Shown piece by piece: positions 54,518 through 63,468 of a DNA stretch of 64,000 bases. Every line of letters begins with the position of its first letter. Positions within the stretch are counted from its first letter, which is position 1. Location: positions 62,001-126,000 of the forward strand of contig NZ_QBKI01000003.1 of the NCBI RefSeq assembly GCF_003054055.1, written 5' to 3'. The position numbers were made by a program, and so were the translations under genes. The notes beneath the pieces were generated by a model. That model ran no database searches and was not told the origin of the DNA. It was given only the letters and a program-made list of their open reading frames with translations. Source of the stretch: Pontibacter mucosus (lineage in GTDB: Bacteria; Bacteroidota; Bacteroidia; Cytophagales; Hymenobacteraceae).

Positions 54518-57262
54518 ATGGTAATAGATCAGAAGTTTCCGTACCACAGCATCAGTGTGCAGCAAACGCTGGAAAAGATGCAGTCGGGGCAGGAAGGCCT
54601 GACGGAGGAGGAAGCCAGGAGCAGGCACAAGCAGTATGGAGCCAATGAACTGACGGACAAGGAAGGTATCAACCCGTTTATACTTTTCCTAAACCAATTC
54701 AAGGATTTCCTGATCCTGGTGCTGGTGCTGGCTGCTGCGGTGGCCTGGTATGCCGGGCACATGGTGGATGTGTACGTGATACTGGCTGTTATACTTTTCA
54801 ACGCTATCCTGGGCTTTTTGCAGGGCTACAGAGCCGAGAAAGCGATACAGGCGCTGAAAAGTATGCTGAAGCAGGAGGCGAAGGTGCTGCGCGACGGAAA
54901 ACCCCGGACTGTGGAGGCGCGCCAGCTTGTGCCAGGCGATGTTATTTTGCTGGAGGAGGGCGACAGCATTCCGGCCGATTCGCGCCTGCTGCGGGCCCGG
55001 AACCTGCAAACCATCGAGGCCTCCCTTACCGGCGAATCGCTGCCGATTGAGAAGCATACAAAGCCGCTGGAGGAAAAAGCAAACCTTGGCGACAGGGCAA
55101 ACATGCTCTGGAAAGGCACCCACGTAGCTCGCGGCTCTGCCCATGCAATGGTCACCGCTATCGGCGCGGATACGGAACTGGGCAAAATCTCCCATTCACT
55201 TGGCTCCATCAAGGCCACCGCTACCAATTTCCGGAAGAAAACCGAACGGCTGGCCAAGCAGATGGCACTGATCGCAATTGCCACCTCCCTGTTAGTTTTT
55301 ATACTTGGCTACTTCCTGCGCGGCTATGCCTTCGAAGAGGTCTTGCTGATTACCGTGGCCACGCTTGTCGCCTCTATACCGGAGGGCCTGCCAGCCGTTA
55401 TTACCATAGTGCTGGCCATTGGGGCTAGCCGCATGGCCCGGCAGAATGCTATTACGCGCGAGTTCTCGGCCACCGAAATGCTCGGTTCCGTTTCCGTCAT
55501 ACTTACTGATAAGACCGGTACGATCACCAAAAGTATACTCACGGTAGGCAAAGTATACCTGGGAGACGGCTCGGAGCTGGAGGTTACCGGCAGCGGCTAT
55601 TCGCCACAGGGGGAGCTGCTGCAACAGGGCCAACCTATAAATCCGGCGGAAAATGAAGTGCTGCGGAAACTGCTGCTCATCGCCAAAGTATGCAACAACG
55701 CCCACCTCGGAGAACCTGAGCAGCAGCAAGAGGGCCCATCGCCAGATCCCGAAGTGACCGGCGATCCGACCGAGGTGGCGCTGCTGGTGCTGGCCAGAAA
55801 AGCGGAGGCTGGGCTGCAGGGTGTGTTGCCGGAGGCGCATGTGATCGACGATTTGCCGTTTAACTCCGAGCATAAGTTTAGGGCTACGCTGGCTGAGGTG
55901 GAAGGGCAGCGGGAGCTGCTGGTGGTAGGAGCCCCCGAAAAGATCCTGAAGCTGAGCTCGCATATTCTTACGTCCGATGGTCCGCAGGAACTGACGCAGG
56001 AGCTGCGGCAACGTATCCAGGATAAAAACGACGAGTGGGCCGACAACGCCATGCGGGTGCTGGCCCTGGCTTACCGCGACGGGAGCTCCATAGGTGATAG
56101 CGCCAGATCAGAGGATGTGCGGGAGCTGACCTGGGTCGGCATCACCGGCATCATCGATCCGCCACGCAGCGGTGTGCAGGAGGCGGTGGCCGACTGTAAA
56201 AGCGCTGGTATCCGCGTGATGATGGTGACAGGCGACCATAAGAAAACAGGAGCCGCCATTGCCAAAGAAGTCGGTATCCTGGAGCCAGAAGCAGAGGAAA
56301 CGGACTACCCCCTGGCGCTGCAGGAGGATGAACTGGAGTCGCCGGAGTATGTTTTTGAGGATCTGGTGGATAATGTATCGGTATTCACCCGCGTGAGCCC
56401 CAACACCAAGCTGCGCATTGCCGAGCACCTCCAGCACAAGGGGCACCTGATTGCCATGACGGGCGACGGGGTAAACGATGCCCCGGCACTCAAGCGCGCG
56501 GATGTGGGCATAGCCATGGGTATCCGGGGCACGGATGTGGCCAAGGATGCCTCCCAGATTGTGCTGTCGGACGATAATTTTGCAACCATCGTGCGGGCGG
56601 TGCGGGAGGGGCGCATCGTGTTCCAGAACGTCAGGCAGACGAGCTTTTTTCTGCTTACCACCAACTTTGCCTTCGTTTTTGTATTCATCGTCACCTTGCT
56701 GCTCGACTGGCCTTTTCCCCTCACGGCTACACAGATTCTGTGGGTCAACCTGGTCACAGACGGGGTCATGGAGCTGGGGCTCGCCACGGAGCGCGGCCAC
56801 GGCGATATTATGAAGCGCAAGCCTGTTCCGCGCGACGCCAACATCCTGGACAAAAGCGTGGTGCCCTACATTCTGCTGATGAGTATCATCATGCTGGGAC
56901 TGACTCTGGCGGTTTTTTCCTATTACCTGCCCATGGGGGAGGAAACGGCGCGCACGGCGGTGTTTCTTGTCATCTCCATGACGCAGGTGTTTAACACGTT
57001 TAACATGCGGTCGCTGGAGCACTCCATCTTCCGGATAGGAATGTTCAGCAACAGGTATGTCAACATTGCCTTTGTTGTGTCGGTGGCCCTGCAACTGCTG
57101 GTGATTTATACGCCGTTCCTCAGCGGTGTTTTCCGGTTCGAGAAGTTGCCTGTCCTTGATTTGCTGCTCATTTTCCTGCTTTCCAGCTCGGTTATCTGGG
57201 CAGCGGAGGCCTATAAATTGTTTGCACGCAAAAAGAGGCAACCGGAATTTATTCTCGTATAA
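54518..57262 (+). CDS. P-type cation-transporting ATPase (P2, calcium-pump-like)
   Basis: A 914-residue P2 ATPase. An N-terminal cation ATPase region is followed by the LTGESLPIEKHT actuator motif, TM4 VASIPEGLPAVITIVLAIG, phosphorylated Asp331 in DKTGTITKS, the nucleotide domain, TGDGVNDAPALKRADVGIAMG, and late TM segments with LWVNLVTDGVMELGLATERG. The PEGLP and NLVTDG motifs place it with calcium or other divalent cation pumps, not with Na/K pumps; the ion is not certain. Confidence 0.92.
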   Translation: MVIDQKFPYHSISVQQTLEKMQSGQEGLTEEEARSRHKQYGANELTDKEGINPFILFLNQFKDFLILVLVLAAAVAWYAGHMVDVYVILAVILFNAILGFLQGYRAEKAIQALKSMLKQEAKVLRDGKPRTVEARQLVPGDVILLEEGDSIPADSRLLRARNLQTIEASLTGESLPIEKHTKPLEEKANLGDRANMLWKGTHVARGSAHAMVTAIGADTELGKISHSLGSIKATATNFRKKTERLAKQMALIAIATSLLVFILGYFLRGYAFEEVLLITVATLVASIPEGLPAVITIVLAIGASRMARQNAITREFSATEMLGSVSVILTDKTGTITKSILTVGKVYLGDGSELEVTGSGYSPQGELLQQGQPINPAENEVLRKLLLIAKVCNNAHLGEPEQQQEGPSPDPEVTGDPTEVALLVLARKAEAGLQGVLPEAHVIDDLPFNSEHKFRATLAEVEGQRELLVVGAPEKILKLSSHILTSDGPQELTQELRQRIQDKNDEWADNAMRVLALAYRDGSSIGDSARSEDVRELTWVGITGIIDPPRSGVQEAVADCKSAGIRVMMVTGDHKKTGAAIAKEVGILEPEAEETDYPLALQEDELESPEYVFEDLVDNVSVFTRVSPNTKLRIAEHLQHKGHLIAMTGDGVNDAPALKRADVGIAMGIRGTDVAKDASQIVLSDDNFATIVRAVREGRIVFQNVRQTSFFLLTTNFAFVFVFIVTLLLDWPFPLTATQILWVNLVTDGVMELGLATERGHGDIMKRKPVPRDANILDKSVVPYILLMSIIMLGLTLAVFSYYLPMGEETARTAVFLVISMTQVFNTFNMRSLEHSIFRIGMFSNRYVNIAFVVSVALQLLVIYTPFLSGVFRFEKLPVLDLLLIFLLSSSVIWAAEAYKLFARKKRQPEFILV

Positions 57263-57388
57263 ATTAAGGCCTGGTCCGTTTAAGATGCGGTTGGCCCTTA
57301 GCAGCTTAATGCCAACGTATGGCTGCAGCGTGGTGCCAACTTATACAATTTAATGACCGTAGATGCAGAAACAATGAAGTCAGCTGCC

Positions 57389-57396
57389 TATATTTG
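57389..57396 (+). promoter_or_regulatory. Possible Bacteroidota -7 box upstream of the HAD gene
   Basis: TATATTTG (TAnnTTTG) in the 255-base gap, about 122 bases before the ATG at 57518. No -33 partner was seen. Confidence 0.3.
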
Positions 57397-57517
57397 GAGA
57401 GCTGAAGGGGGCTGATGCCTCGCACACCGGCAGCAATTTTATACTTTGGGAGCAAGTATAAACCAGGCTCTCAACCGGGGCACAAAGTACTGGAAACCTA
57501 TCACAAACCTATACTTT

Positions 57518-58294
57518 ATGAGTAATCTGAGTAATCTTATAAAAGAGAGAAATATAAAAGCGCTGATTCTGGACATGGATGGCGTGATTACGAACACAGC
57601 GGGGCTGCATGCCGAAGCATGGAAGAAGCTTTGTGATTCGTATCTGCGCCAGCGCAGTGAGCAGGACGGAAAAGACTACAAACCTTTTAACCTGAAGGAT
57701 GATTACCAGACCTACGTGCACGATGTGCCCCGCCTGGACGCGATGCGCAACTTCATGGCCTCCCGCGGCATCGAACTGCCGGAGGGCAGCCCTTCGGACA
57801 GCGCCGGAACCAACACCCTCATCGGCCTGGGCGAGCGCAAGGACTACTACTTCCATGAGCTGCTCAAGCAAAATGGTGTGGTGGTGTTCGATGATGCCGT
57901 GAAATTCGTGCGGGAGCAGCAGAAAGCAGGCATGAAGACAGCCATCGTATCAGGAAGCCGCAGCTGCCTGACCATCCTTCGCCGCGCCGGTCTGGACAAG
58001 CTGTTTGAGGTACGGGTAGATAAGGTGGTAGCCAATGAGCTGAAAATGCGCAGCAAGCCCGCCCCGGATATTTATTTGGAGGCAGCCCGCCGCCTGGGGG
58101 CATCTCCCGCGGAAACAGCCGTTTTTGAGGACACTGTGGGTGGCATCGAAGGGGCAAAAGCCGGAGGTTTTGGCCTGGTGGTTGGCGTGGACCGCAGCTA
58201 CGTTCAGGAGAGGCTGGAGGAAAAAGGAGCCGACATTGTTATCAAAAGCTTTGAGCCGGAACTGAAAGAAAAACCTGTTTCAACGTTTAACTAA
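57518..58294 (+). CDS. Beta-phosphoglucomutase-type HAD protein
   Basis: A 258-residue HAD protein from the ATG at 57518. LILDMDGVITNTAGLHAEAW carries the nucleophile Asp, the following Asp and the cap hinge; VSGSRSC holds the motif II Ser; and SKPAPDIYLEAARRLG and VFEDTVGGIEGAKAGGFG provide the Lys and motif IV acidic residues. The family moves phosphate between C1 and C6 of beta-glucose-1-P, which would take up the product of the GH65 phosphorylase in the cluster. It closely resembles the first half of the next gene. Confidence 0.88.
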   Translation: MSNLSNLIKERNIKALILDMDGVITNTAGLHAEAWKKLCDSYLRQRSEQDGKDYKPFNLKDDYQTYVHDVPRLDAMRNFMASRGIELPEGSPSDSAGTNTLIGLGERKDYYFHELLKQNGVVVFDDAVKFVREQQKAGMKTAIVSGSRSCLTILRRAGLDKLFEVRVDKVVANELKMRSKPAPDIYLEAARRLGASPAETAVFEDTVGGIEGAKAGGFGLVVGVDRSYVQERLEEKGADIVIKSFEPELKEKPVSTFN

Positions 58295-58317
58295 CGTTTT
58301 ATACTTGCAGAATTAAG

Positions 58318-58353
58318 AAAGCGCCGCTGTCAGCCAGCCGGCGCTTTTTTCTT
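58318..58353 (+). terminator. Terminator-like hairpin between HAD gene and fusion gene
   Basis: Stem AAAGCGCCG with CGGCGCTTT and six following T. It suggests that the fusion gene has its own promoter or that read-through is partial. Confidence 0.75.
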
Positions 58354-58454
58354 TTGTGCCATGCGCGGCCTGCCGTATCTGTAACAACTTAATGCAGCAA
58401 AACGCAGTATTCCTTTACTGGAACTTCCCGTAACGCATAACCTCTGCACCCGTC

Positions 58455-60035
58455 ATGCCATACCCCAGCTTGTACCGGTTACTGGAGCGCAAACGTATAA
58501 AAGCGCTCATCTTCGACCTGGACGGCGTGATTACCCAAACGGCCTGGGTGCATGCCCAAGCCTGGAAACGCATGTTTGATGCCTACTTGCAGGAGAGAGG
58601 GCAGCGCGAGGGCAACGTATACGAACCGCTAAGTATAAAAACCGATTACCGCCGCCACATTGACGGAATGCCGCGCTACGATGGCGTACGCAATTTCCTT
58701 AGTTCAAGAGGTATTATCTTGTCTGAAGGGACGCCGGAAGATGAGCCCGGCACGGAAACAGTGGCAGGGCTGGGAAATCTCAAAAACGTATACTTTCAGG
58801 AGCTGCTGCAGGAGGGAGGGTTGGAAGTATACCCCGACACGGTTGCCTTTATAAGGCAGATGCGGCAGCAAGGTTACCGCACCGCTGTTATCTCGGCCAG
58901 CAAAAACTGCAAAGCCATACTGGAGGCGGCAGGTATAGCAAGCCTGTTCGAGGTGCGGGTGGATGGCCTGCTGTCGGTGGAGCTGGGGCTAAAGGGCAAG
59001 CCCGCCCCGGACATTTTTTTGGAGGCGGCCCGAAGGCTGGAGGTAAAGCCGGATCAGGCGGCCGTTTTTGAAGATGCCCTGGCAGGTGTGGAGGCCGGTA
59101 AAGCCGGTGGCTTTGCCCTGGTGGTGGGCATAGACCGCACGAACGAGGCAGACGAACTAAAAGCACATGGCGCCGATTTGGTGCTGCAAAGAATACCAAT
59201 CCAACATCATACTATGAAGCACACAACTACAAACCAGCCTGCCAGACAGCAGGGCAACGCACTACCTTCCGCCCTGAACAAAACAAGCGAGCTGCTACAG
59301 GGCAAAACCCCGGCTGTTTTCCTGGACTACGACGGCTGCCTGACCCCGATTGTGAAGGACCCCGACAAAGCCATACTTTCGGAAAGTATGCGCAGTACCT
59401 TGCAGGAGCTGGCAGATGTTTGTCCGGTAGCCGTTGTAAGCGGCCGAGACCGCGCGAACGTGGCGAAGCTGGTGCAGCTGGATAACCTGTACTATGCGGG
59501 CTCCCACGGCTTTGACATCTCCGGCCCAAACAACATGCACACCGAGCCCGGAGGAGCTGCCGCCGCTGTCCCTGCCCTGGACAAGGCGCAGGAGGAGCTG
59601 AAGGAGCGCCTGCAGCAGGTGGAAGGGGTGCTGGTAGAGCGAAAGCGCTATGCCATCGCGGTACACTACCGCAACGTGCCCGAAGATCAGGTAGGCAAGG
59701 TGCTTGACGTGGCCAATGATGTCCTCTCCAAGTATAGCGAGCTAAAGCCGGGGCCGGGCAAAAAGGTGCTGGAGCTCAAGCCCAACCTCGACTGGCACAA
59801 GGGAAAAGCGGTTCACTGGCTGCTGGAGGAGCTGGGGCTTAACAAGTCGGGTATCATGCCTTTATATATTGGCGACGACCTGACGGATGAAGACGCCTTT
59901 GCGGCGCTGAAAGGGCAGGGCGTCAGCATACTGGTGGGCGAGCACGGGGAGGAAACCGCGGCAGACTACCGGCTCGAAGATGTGGAGGAAGTACAGGAGT
60001 TTTTAAAGGCGCTCACAAGGGAAGTAAAGGGATGA
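58455..60035 (+). CDS. HAD (beta-phosphoglucomutase-like) / trehalose-6-phosphate phosphatase fusion
   Basis: The 526-residue product has two HAD domains. Residues 14-240 resemble the preceding gene (ALIFDLDGVITQTAWVHAQA; VFEDALAGVEAGKAGGFA), and residues from about 280 resemble OtsB trehalose-6-P phosphatase (AVFLDYDGCLTPIVKDPDKA; VVSGRDRANVAKLV; GDDLTDEDAF). A Met (codon 254, base 59214) begins the second half, so an earlier separate gene is plausible. From memory, Mycobacterium Rv2006 (OtsB1) is HAD-TPP-GH65 in one chain; this gene plus the next sum to nearly the same length. TPP activity is therefore uncertain. Confidence 0.88.
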   Translation: MPYPSLYRLLERKRIKALIFDLDGVITQTAWVHAQAWKRMFDAYLQERGQREGNVYEPLSIKTDYRRHIDGMPRYDGVRNFLSSRGIILSEGTPEDEPGTETVAGLGNLKNVYFQELLQEGGLEVYPDTVAFIRQMRQQGYRTAVISASKNCKAILEAAGIASLFEVRVDGLLSVELGLKGKPAPDIFLEAARRLEVKPDQAAVFEDALAGVEAGKAGGFALVVGIDRTNEADELKAHGADLVLQRIPIQHHTMKHTTTNQPARQQGNALPSALNKTSELLQGKTPAVFLDYDGCLTPIVKDPDKAILSESMRSTLQELADVCPVAVVSGRDRANVAKLVQLDNLYYAGSHGFDISGPNNMHTEPGGAAAAVPALDKAQEELKERLQQVEGVLVERKRYAIAVHYRNVPEDQVGKVLDVANDVLSKYSELKPGPGKKVLELKPNLDWHKGKAVHWLLEELGLNKSGIMPLYIGDDLTDEDAFAALKGQGVSILVGEHGEETAADYRLEDVEEVQEFLKALTREVKG

Positions 60036-60039
60036 GCCC

Positions 60040-62442
60040 ATGCAGGAATGGAAGTTAACGTATGAAACCTGGCAGCCGGAGCAGCAGATGCTTCGCGAGG
60101 CGCTCTGCACCCTGGGCAACGGTTACTTTGCCACGCGCGGCGCTTTCGAAGAGCTGCCTGCCGTGGACAACGAGTTTTACCCAGGCACTTACCTGGCCGG
60201 TGGCTTCAACCGCCTCACCTCCGAGGTTGCCGGTGAGAACATCGAAAATGAGGACCTGGTAAACTGGCCAGACTGGCTCCCGCTTACCTTCTGCCACCCC
60301 GACGGGGAGTGGCTCGATATCCGAAAGGTGGAGCTGCTCGATTTCCGGCAGGAGCTGGATATGAAGCAGGGGCTACTGCTGCGCCGGCTGCACTTCCGCG
60401 ACAAGCAGGGCCGGGAAACCTCGCTGATGAGCCGGCGCCTGGTAAGTATGGCCAACAAGCATGTGGCAGCCCTGCAATGGGAACTGACGCCGCTGAACTG
60501 GTCTGGTGAGATTATCGTGAAGTCCTCCCTGGACGGGCGGGTAACCAATAGTGGCGTGGCCCGCTACAGGCAGCTGGCAAGCCAGCACCTGCAACCGCTG
60601 GGGCAGGGACAGCACGACCCTGAAACGGTGTACCTGGAGGTGCAAACCGTGCAGTCGCGGTTACTGATGGCGCAGGCGGCGCGGGTGCGGGTGTACCGGG
60701 AAGGGGTGCAGGAAAGTATAAATTTTGAGGTGCAGCAGGAGGAGGGCCATGTGGCACAACAGTTCAGGCTGCATTGCGAGCAAAACAAACCGGTGCAGCT
60801 AGAGAAAGTGGTGCAGCTCCATACTTCCCGCGACCAGGCCATCACAGAGCCGCTCCAGGAAGCCTGCAAAAACATCGTGCGCCAAGGCAATTTCGAGCAC
60901 CTGCTCGGCAAGCACGTGCAGGCCTGGCTGCGCCTCTGGAACCGCTGTGATTTGGAGATCTCCTGTAACGCCAAAACCCAGGGCATCCTGCGCCTGCACA
61001 TCTTCCACTTGCTGCAAACAGTATCGGCCAATACCGTGGGGCTGGACGTGGGCGTGCCGGCCAGGGGACTGCACGGGGAGGCCTATCGTGGGCATATTTT
61101 CTGGGATGAGCTTTTCATTTTTCCTTTCCTGAACCTGCGCCTGCCCGAGCTTACCCGTGAGCTGCTGTTCTACCGTTTCCGCCGCTTGCCTGAGGCACGC
61201 TTTGCGGCGGCACAGGCTGGTTACCGTGGCGCGATGTTTCCGTGGCAAAGCGGCAGCAACGGCCGCGAAGAAAGCCAGGTGATTCACCTCAATCCCCAGT
61301 CCGGCCGCTGGCTTCCGGATAACACCTTCCTGCAGCGCCATATCAGCGCGGCCATCGCCTACAACGTGTGGCAGTATTACCAGGCTACGGAGGACATGAG
61401 CTTTCTGACCTTTATGGGCGCCGAGCTGATTTTCGACATAGCCCTGTTCTGGTCCTCCATTGCCACCAACAACCCAAGCCTTGGCCGTTATGAGATCCGC
61501 AATGTGGTGGGACCCGACGAGTATCACACTGAGTACCCGGACTCCGTTGAGCCTGGGCTGAACAACAACGCCTATACCAATGTGATGGCGGTGTGGGTGA
61601 TACAGACAGCTCTCAAGCTGTTCGATATCCTGGACGACTCCAGGGTGGAGGAGTTGAGCCAGAAGCTAGGTATGAGCCAGGAGGATGTGGCGCGCTGGCG
61701 CGAGATTGCGGTGAAAATGTACGTCCCGTTCATCGAAAACAGCCGCATCATTGCCCAGTTCGAGGGCTATGAGAAGCTGGCGGAATTTCCGTGGGAGACG
61801 TACCGGGCAAAGTATGGGGAGGCCATGCGCCTGGACCGCATTCTGGAGAGCGAGGGCGACAGCGTGAACAAGTATAAAGCGAGCAAGCAGGCGGATGTGC
61901 TCATGCTGTTTTACCTTTTCTCCACCACCGAGCTAATAGAAATTTTCAGCCAGCTGCAGTATGACTTCACCAAGGAAGACAAGGCTGCCAACATCAGCTA
62001 TTACGAAGAGCGCACCTCACACGGCTCCACGCTGAGTAAAATTGTGCACTCCTGGGTGCTCGCCCGCTCCGACCGCAAACGCTCCTGGAGTAACTTCCAG
62101 GTAGCGCTGGTTAGCGATGTGGAGGACATACAGGGTGGCACCACAGCTGAAGGCATACACCTGGGGGCCATGGCAGGAACCGTGGACCTGGTGCAGCGCG
62201 GCTTTATGGGCCTGGAGATACGGGAGGATGTGCTTTGGCTGAACCCGGTGTTACCGGATGAGCTTGGCTGCCTGAATTTTAGCATCCGCTACCGAAACCA
62301 CTGGATCACCATAAACCTCACGCAGGACACCATGCATATCTCCTTCGACAGAGGCTGGTCGAAGGAAGTGCAGATAGGGGTGAAGGGGCAGGTGTATACC
62401 TTCACGACAGGCGAGCAACGCAAGTTTGACATCACCCGGTAA
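60040..62442 (+). CDS. GH65 disaccharide phosphorylase (trehalose/maltose/kojibiose type)
   Basis: An 800-residue GH65 enzyme beginning 4 bases after the fusion gene. Signature: NVVGPDEYHTEYPDSVEPG with acid catalyst Glu494, preceded by AYRGHIFWDELFIFPFLNL and followed by ADVLMLFYLF and TSHGSTLSKIVHSWVLARSD. It splits an alpha-linked disaccharide with phosphate to give beta-glucose-1-P and glucose (or glucose-6-P if the substrate is phosphorylated). Specificity cannot be read; trehalose is likely from the neighbours. Confidence 0.92.
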   Translation: MQEWKLTYETWQPEQQMLREALCTLGNGYFATRGAFEELPAVDNEFYPGTYLAGGFNRLTSEVAGENIENEDLVNWPDWLPLTFCHPDGEWLDIRKVELLDFRQELDMKQGLLLRRLHFRDKQGRETSLMSRRLVSMANKHVAALQWELTPLNWSGEIIVKSSLDGRVTNSGVARYRQLASQHLQPLGQGQHDPETVYLEVQTVQSRLLMAQAARVRVYREGVQESINFEVQQEEGHVAQQFRLHCEQNKPVQLEKVVQLHTSRDQAITEPLQEACKNIVRQGNFEHLLGKHVQAWLRLWNRCDLEISCNAKTQGILRLHIFHLLQTVSANTVGLDVGVPARGLHGEAYRGHIFWDELFIFPFLNLRLPELTRELLFYRFRRLPEARFAAAQAGYRGAMFPWQSGSNGREESQVIHLNPQSGRWLPDNTFLQRHISAAIAYNVWQYYQATEDMSFLTFMGAELIFDIALFWSSIATNNPSLGRYEIRNVVGPDEYHTEYPDSVEPGLNNNAYTNVMAVWVIQTALKLFDILDDSRVEELSQKLGMSQEDVARWREIAVKMYVPFIENSRIIAQFEGYEKLAEFPWETYRAKYGEAMRLDRILESEGDSVNKYKASKQADVLMLFYLFSTTELIEIFSQLQYDFTKEDKAANISYYEERTSHGSTLSKIVHSWVLARSDRKRSWSNFQVALVSDVEDIQGGTTAEGIHLGAMAGTVDLVQRGFMGLEIREDVLWLNPVLPDELGCLNFSIRYRNHWITINLTQDTMHISFDRGWSKEVQIGVKGQVYTFTTGEQRKFDITR

Positions 62443-62466
62443 GTTTCATGCTTTCAGTTTGTATCC

Positions 62467-63408
62467 ATGAGCGACATCATCACCATAACCCTGAACCCGG
62501 CGCTGGACATGAGTACCCATGTGGCACAGGTGCTGCCTGAGCGCAAGCTGCGTTGCCAGCAACCGGTTTATGAACCCGGTGGAGGTGGCGTTAATGTGTC
62601 CAGGGCGCTGAAAAAGCTCGGCGGCGACTCTTGCGCCTGGCTACTGGCAGGCGGCCCTTCGGGAGAGCGTCTTTGCAGCCTGCTGAAGGAGGAGGGAGTC
62701 AGTGTCAAGCCGCTCATCATTAAAAACTGGACGCGGGAGAACCTGATGGTGGTGGAAGATAGCTCCGGAAACCAGTACCGCTTTGGTATGCCCGGCCCGG
62801 AAGTATACGAGGCTGAGTGGCGCCAGTGCCTGGAAGAACTGGAGCGGCTGCCCAAAGCTAAGCTTCCAAAGTATGTGGTGGCCAGTGGCAGCCTGCCGCC
62901 CGGCGTACCGGATGATTTCTATGCACAGCTGGCTGCTTTGGCCTGGCAGCGCCACTTCAGGCTGGTAGTGGATACGTCGGGGGCAGCACTGGCGAAAGCC
63001 GCCGGCAAGGGCGTATACTTGCTAAAACCCAACCTGGGCGAGCTGGCGGCACTGGCTGGCAAAGAGAACATCACGGTTTTAGAGCAGGAAGAGATTGCCC
63101 GGCAGGTGCTGGCCGAAGGAAAGTGTCAGGTGCTGGTGGTGTCGCTGGGAGCACGGGGAGCCATGTTAGCCACCCCGGAAAGTATAAAGTACGCTGTACC
63201 CCCCACGGTGCCCCAGAAAAGCACGGTAGGCGCCGGCGACAGTATGGTAGCCGGTATGGTGCTGCGGTTGATGCAGGGAGGAAGTATGGAGGAGATGCTG
63301 CACTACGGTGTGGCCGCAGGTACTGCCGCCACCATGACCGCTGGCTCCGGGCTTTGCCGCAAAGACGACACCGACCGGATTTATCAGTGGCTGCAGGCGC
63401 AGCAGTAA
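62467..63408 (+). CDS. pfkB: PfkB-family hexose-phosphate kinase
   Basis: A 313-residue ribokinase-fold kinase with NPALDMSTHVAQVLPERKLR near the start, EPGGGGVNVSRALKKLGG and the anion-hole GAGDSMVAGMVLRLMQGG with catalytic Asp. This is the 1-phosphofructokinase/6-phosphofructokinase II family; E. coli PfkB phosphorylates fructose-6-P. It starts 24 bases after GH65, so it likely ends the operon and sends the hexose phosphate into glycolysis. Confidence 0.9.
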   Translation: MSDIITITLNPALDMSTHVAQVLPERKLRCQQPVYEPGGGGVNVSRALKKLGGDSCAWLLAGGPSGERLCSLLKEEGVSVKPLIIKNWTRENLMVVEDSSGNQYRFGMPGPEVYEAEWRQCLEELERLPKAKLPKYVVASGSLPPGVPDDFYAQLAALAWQRHFRLVVDTSGAALAKAAGKGVYLLKPNLGELAALAGKENITVLEQEEIARQVLAEGKCQVLVVSLGARGAMLATPESIKYAVPPTVPQKSTVGAGDSMVAGMVLRLMQGGSMEEMLHYGVAAGTAATMTAGSGLCRKDDTDRIYQWLQAQQ

Positions 63409-63430
63409 GTAAGCACAGGCTTAAAAGCAA

Positions 63431-63456
63431 AATGGCGAAGCACTTGCTTCGCCATT
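63431..63456. terminator. Terminator between pfkB and aldolase genes
   Basis: Stem AATGGCGAAGCA with its complement around a 2-4 base loop, between convergent genes; TATACTTTATACTTT follows. Confidence 0.8.
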
Positions 63457-63468
63457 ATACTTTATACT

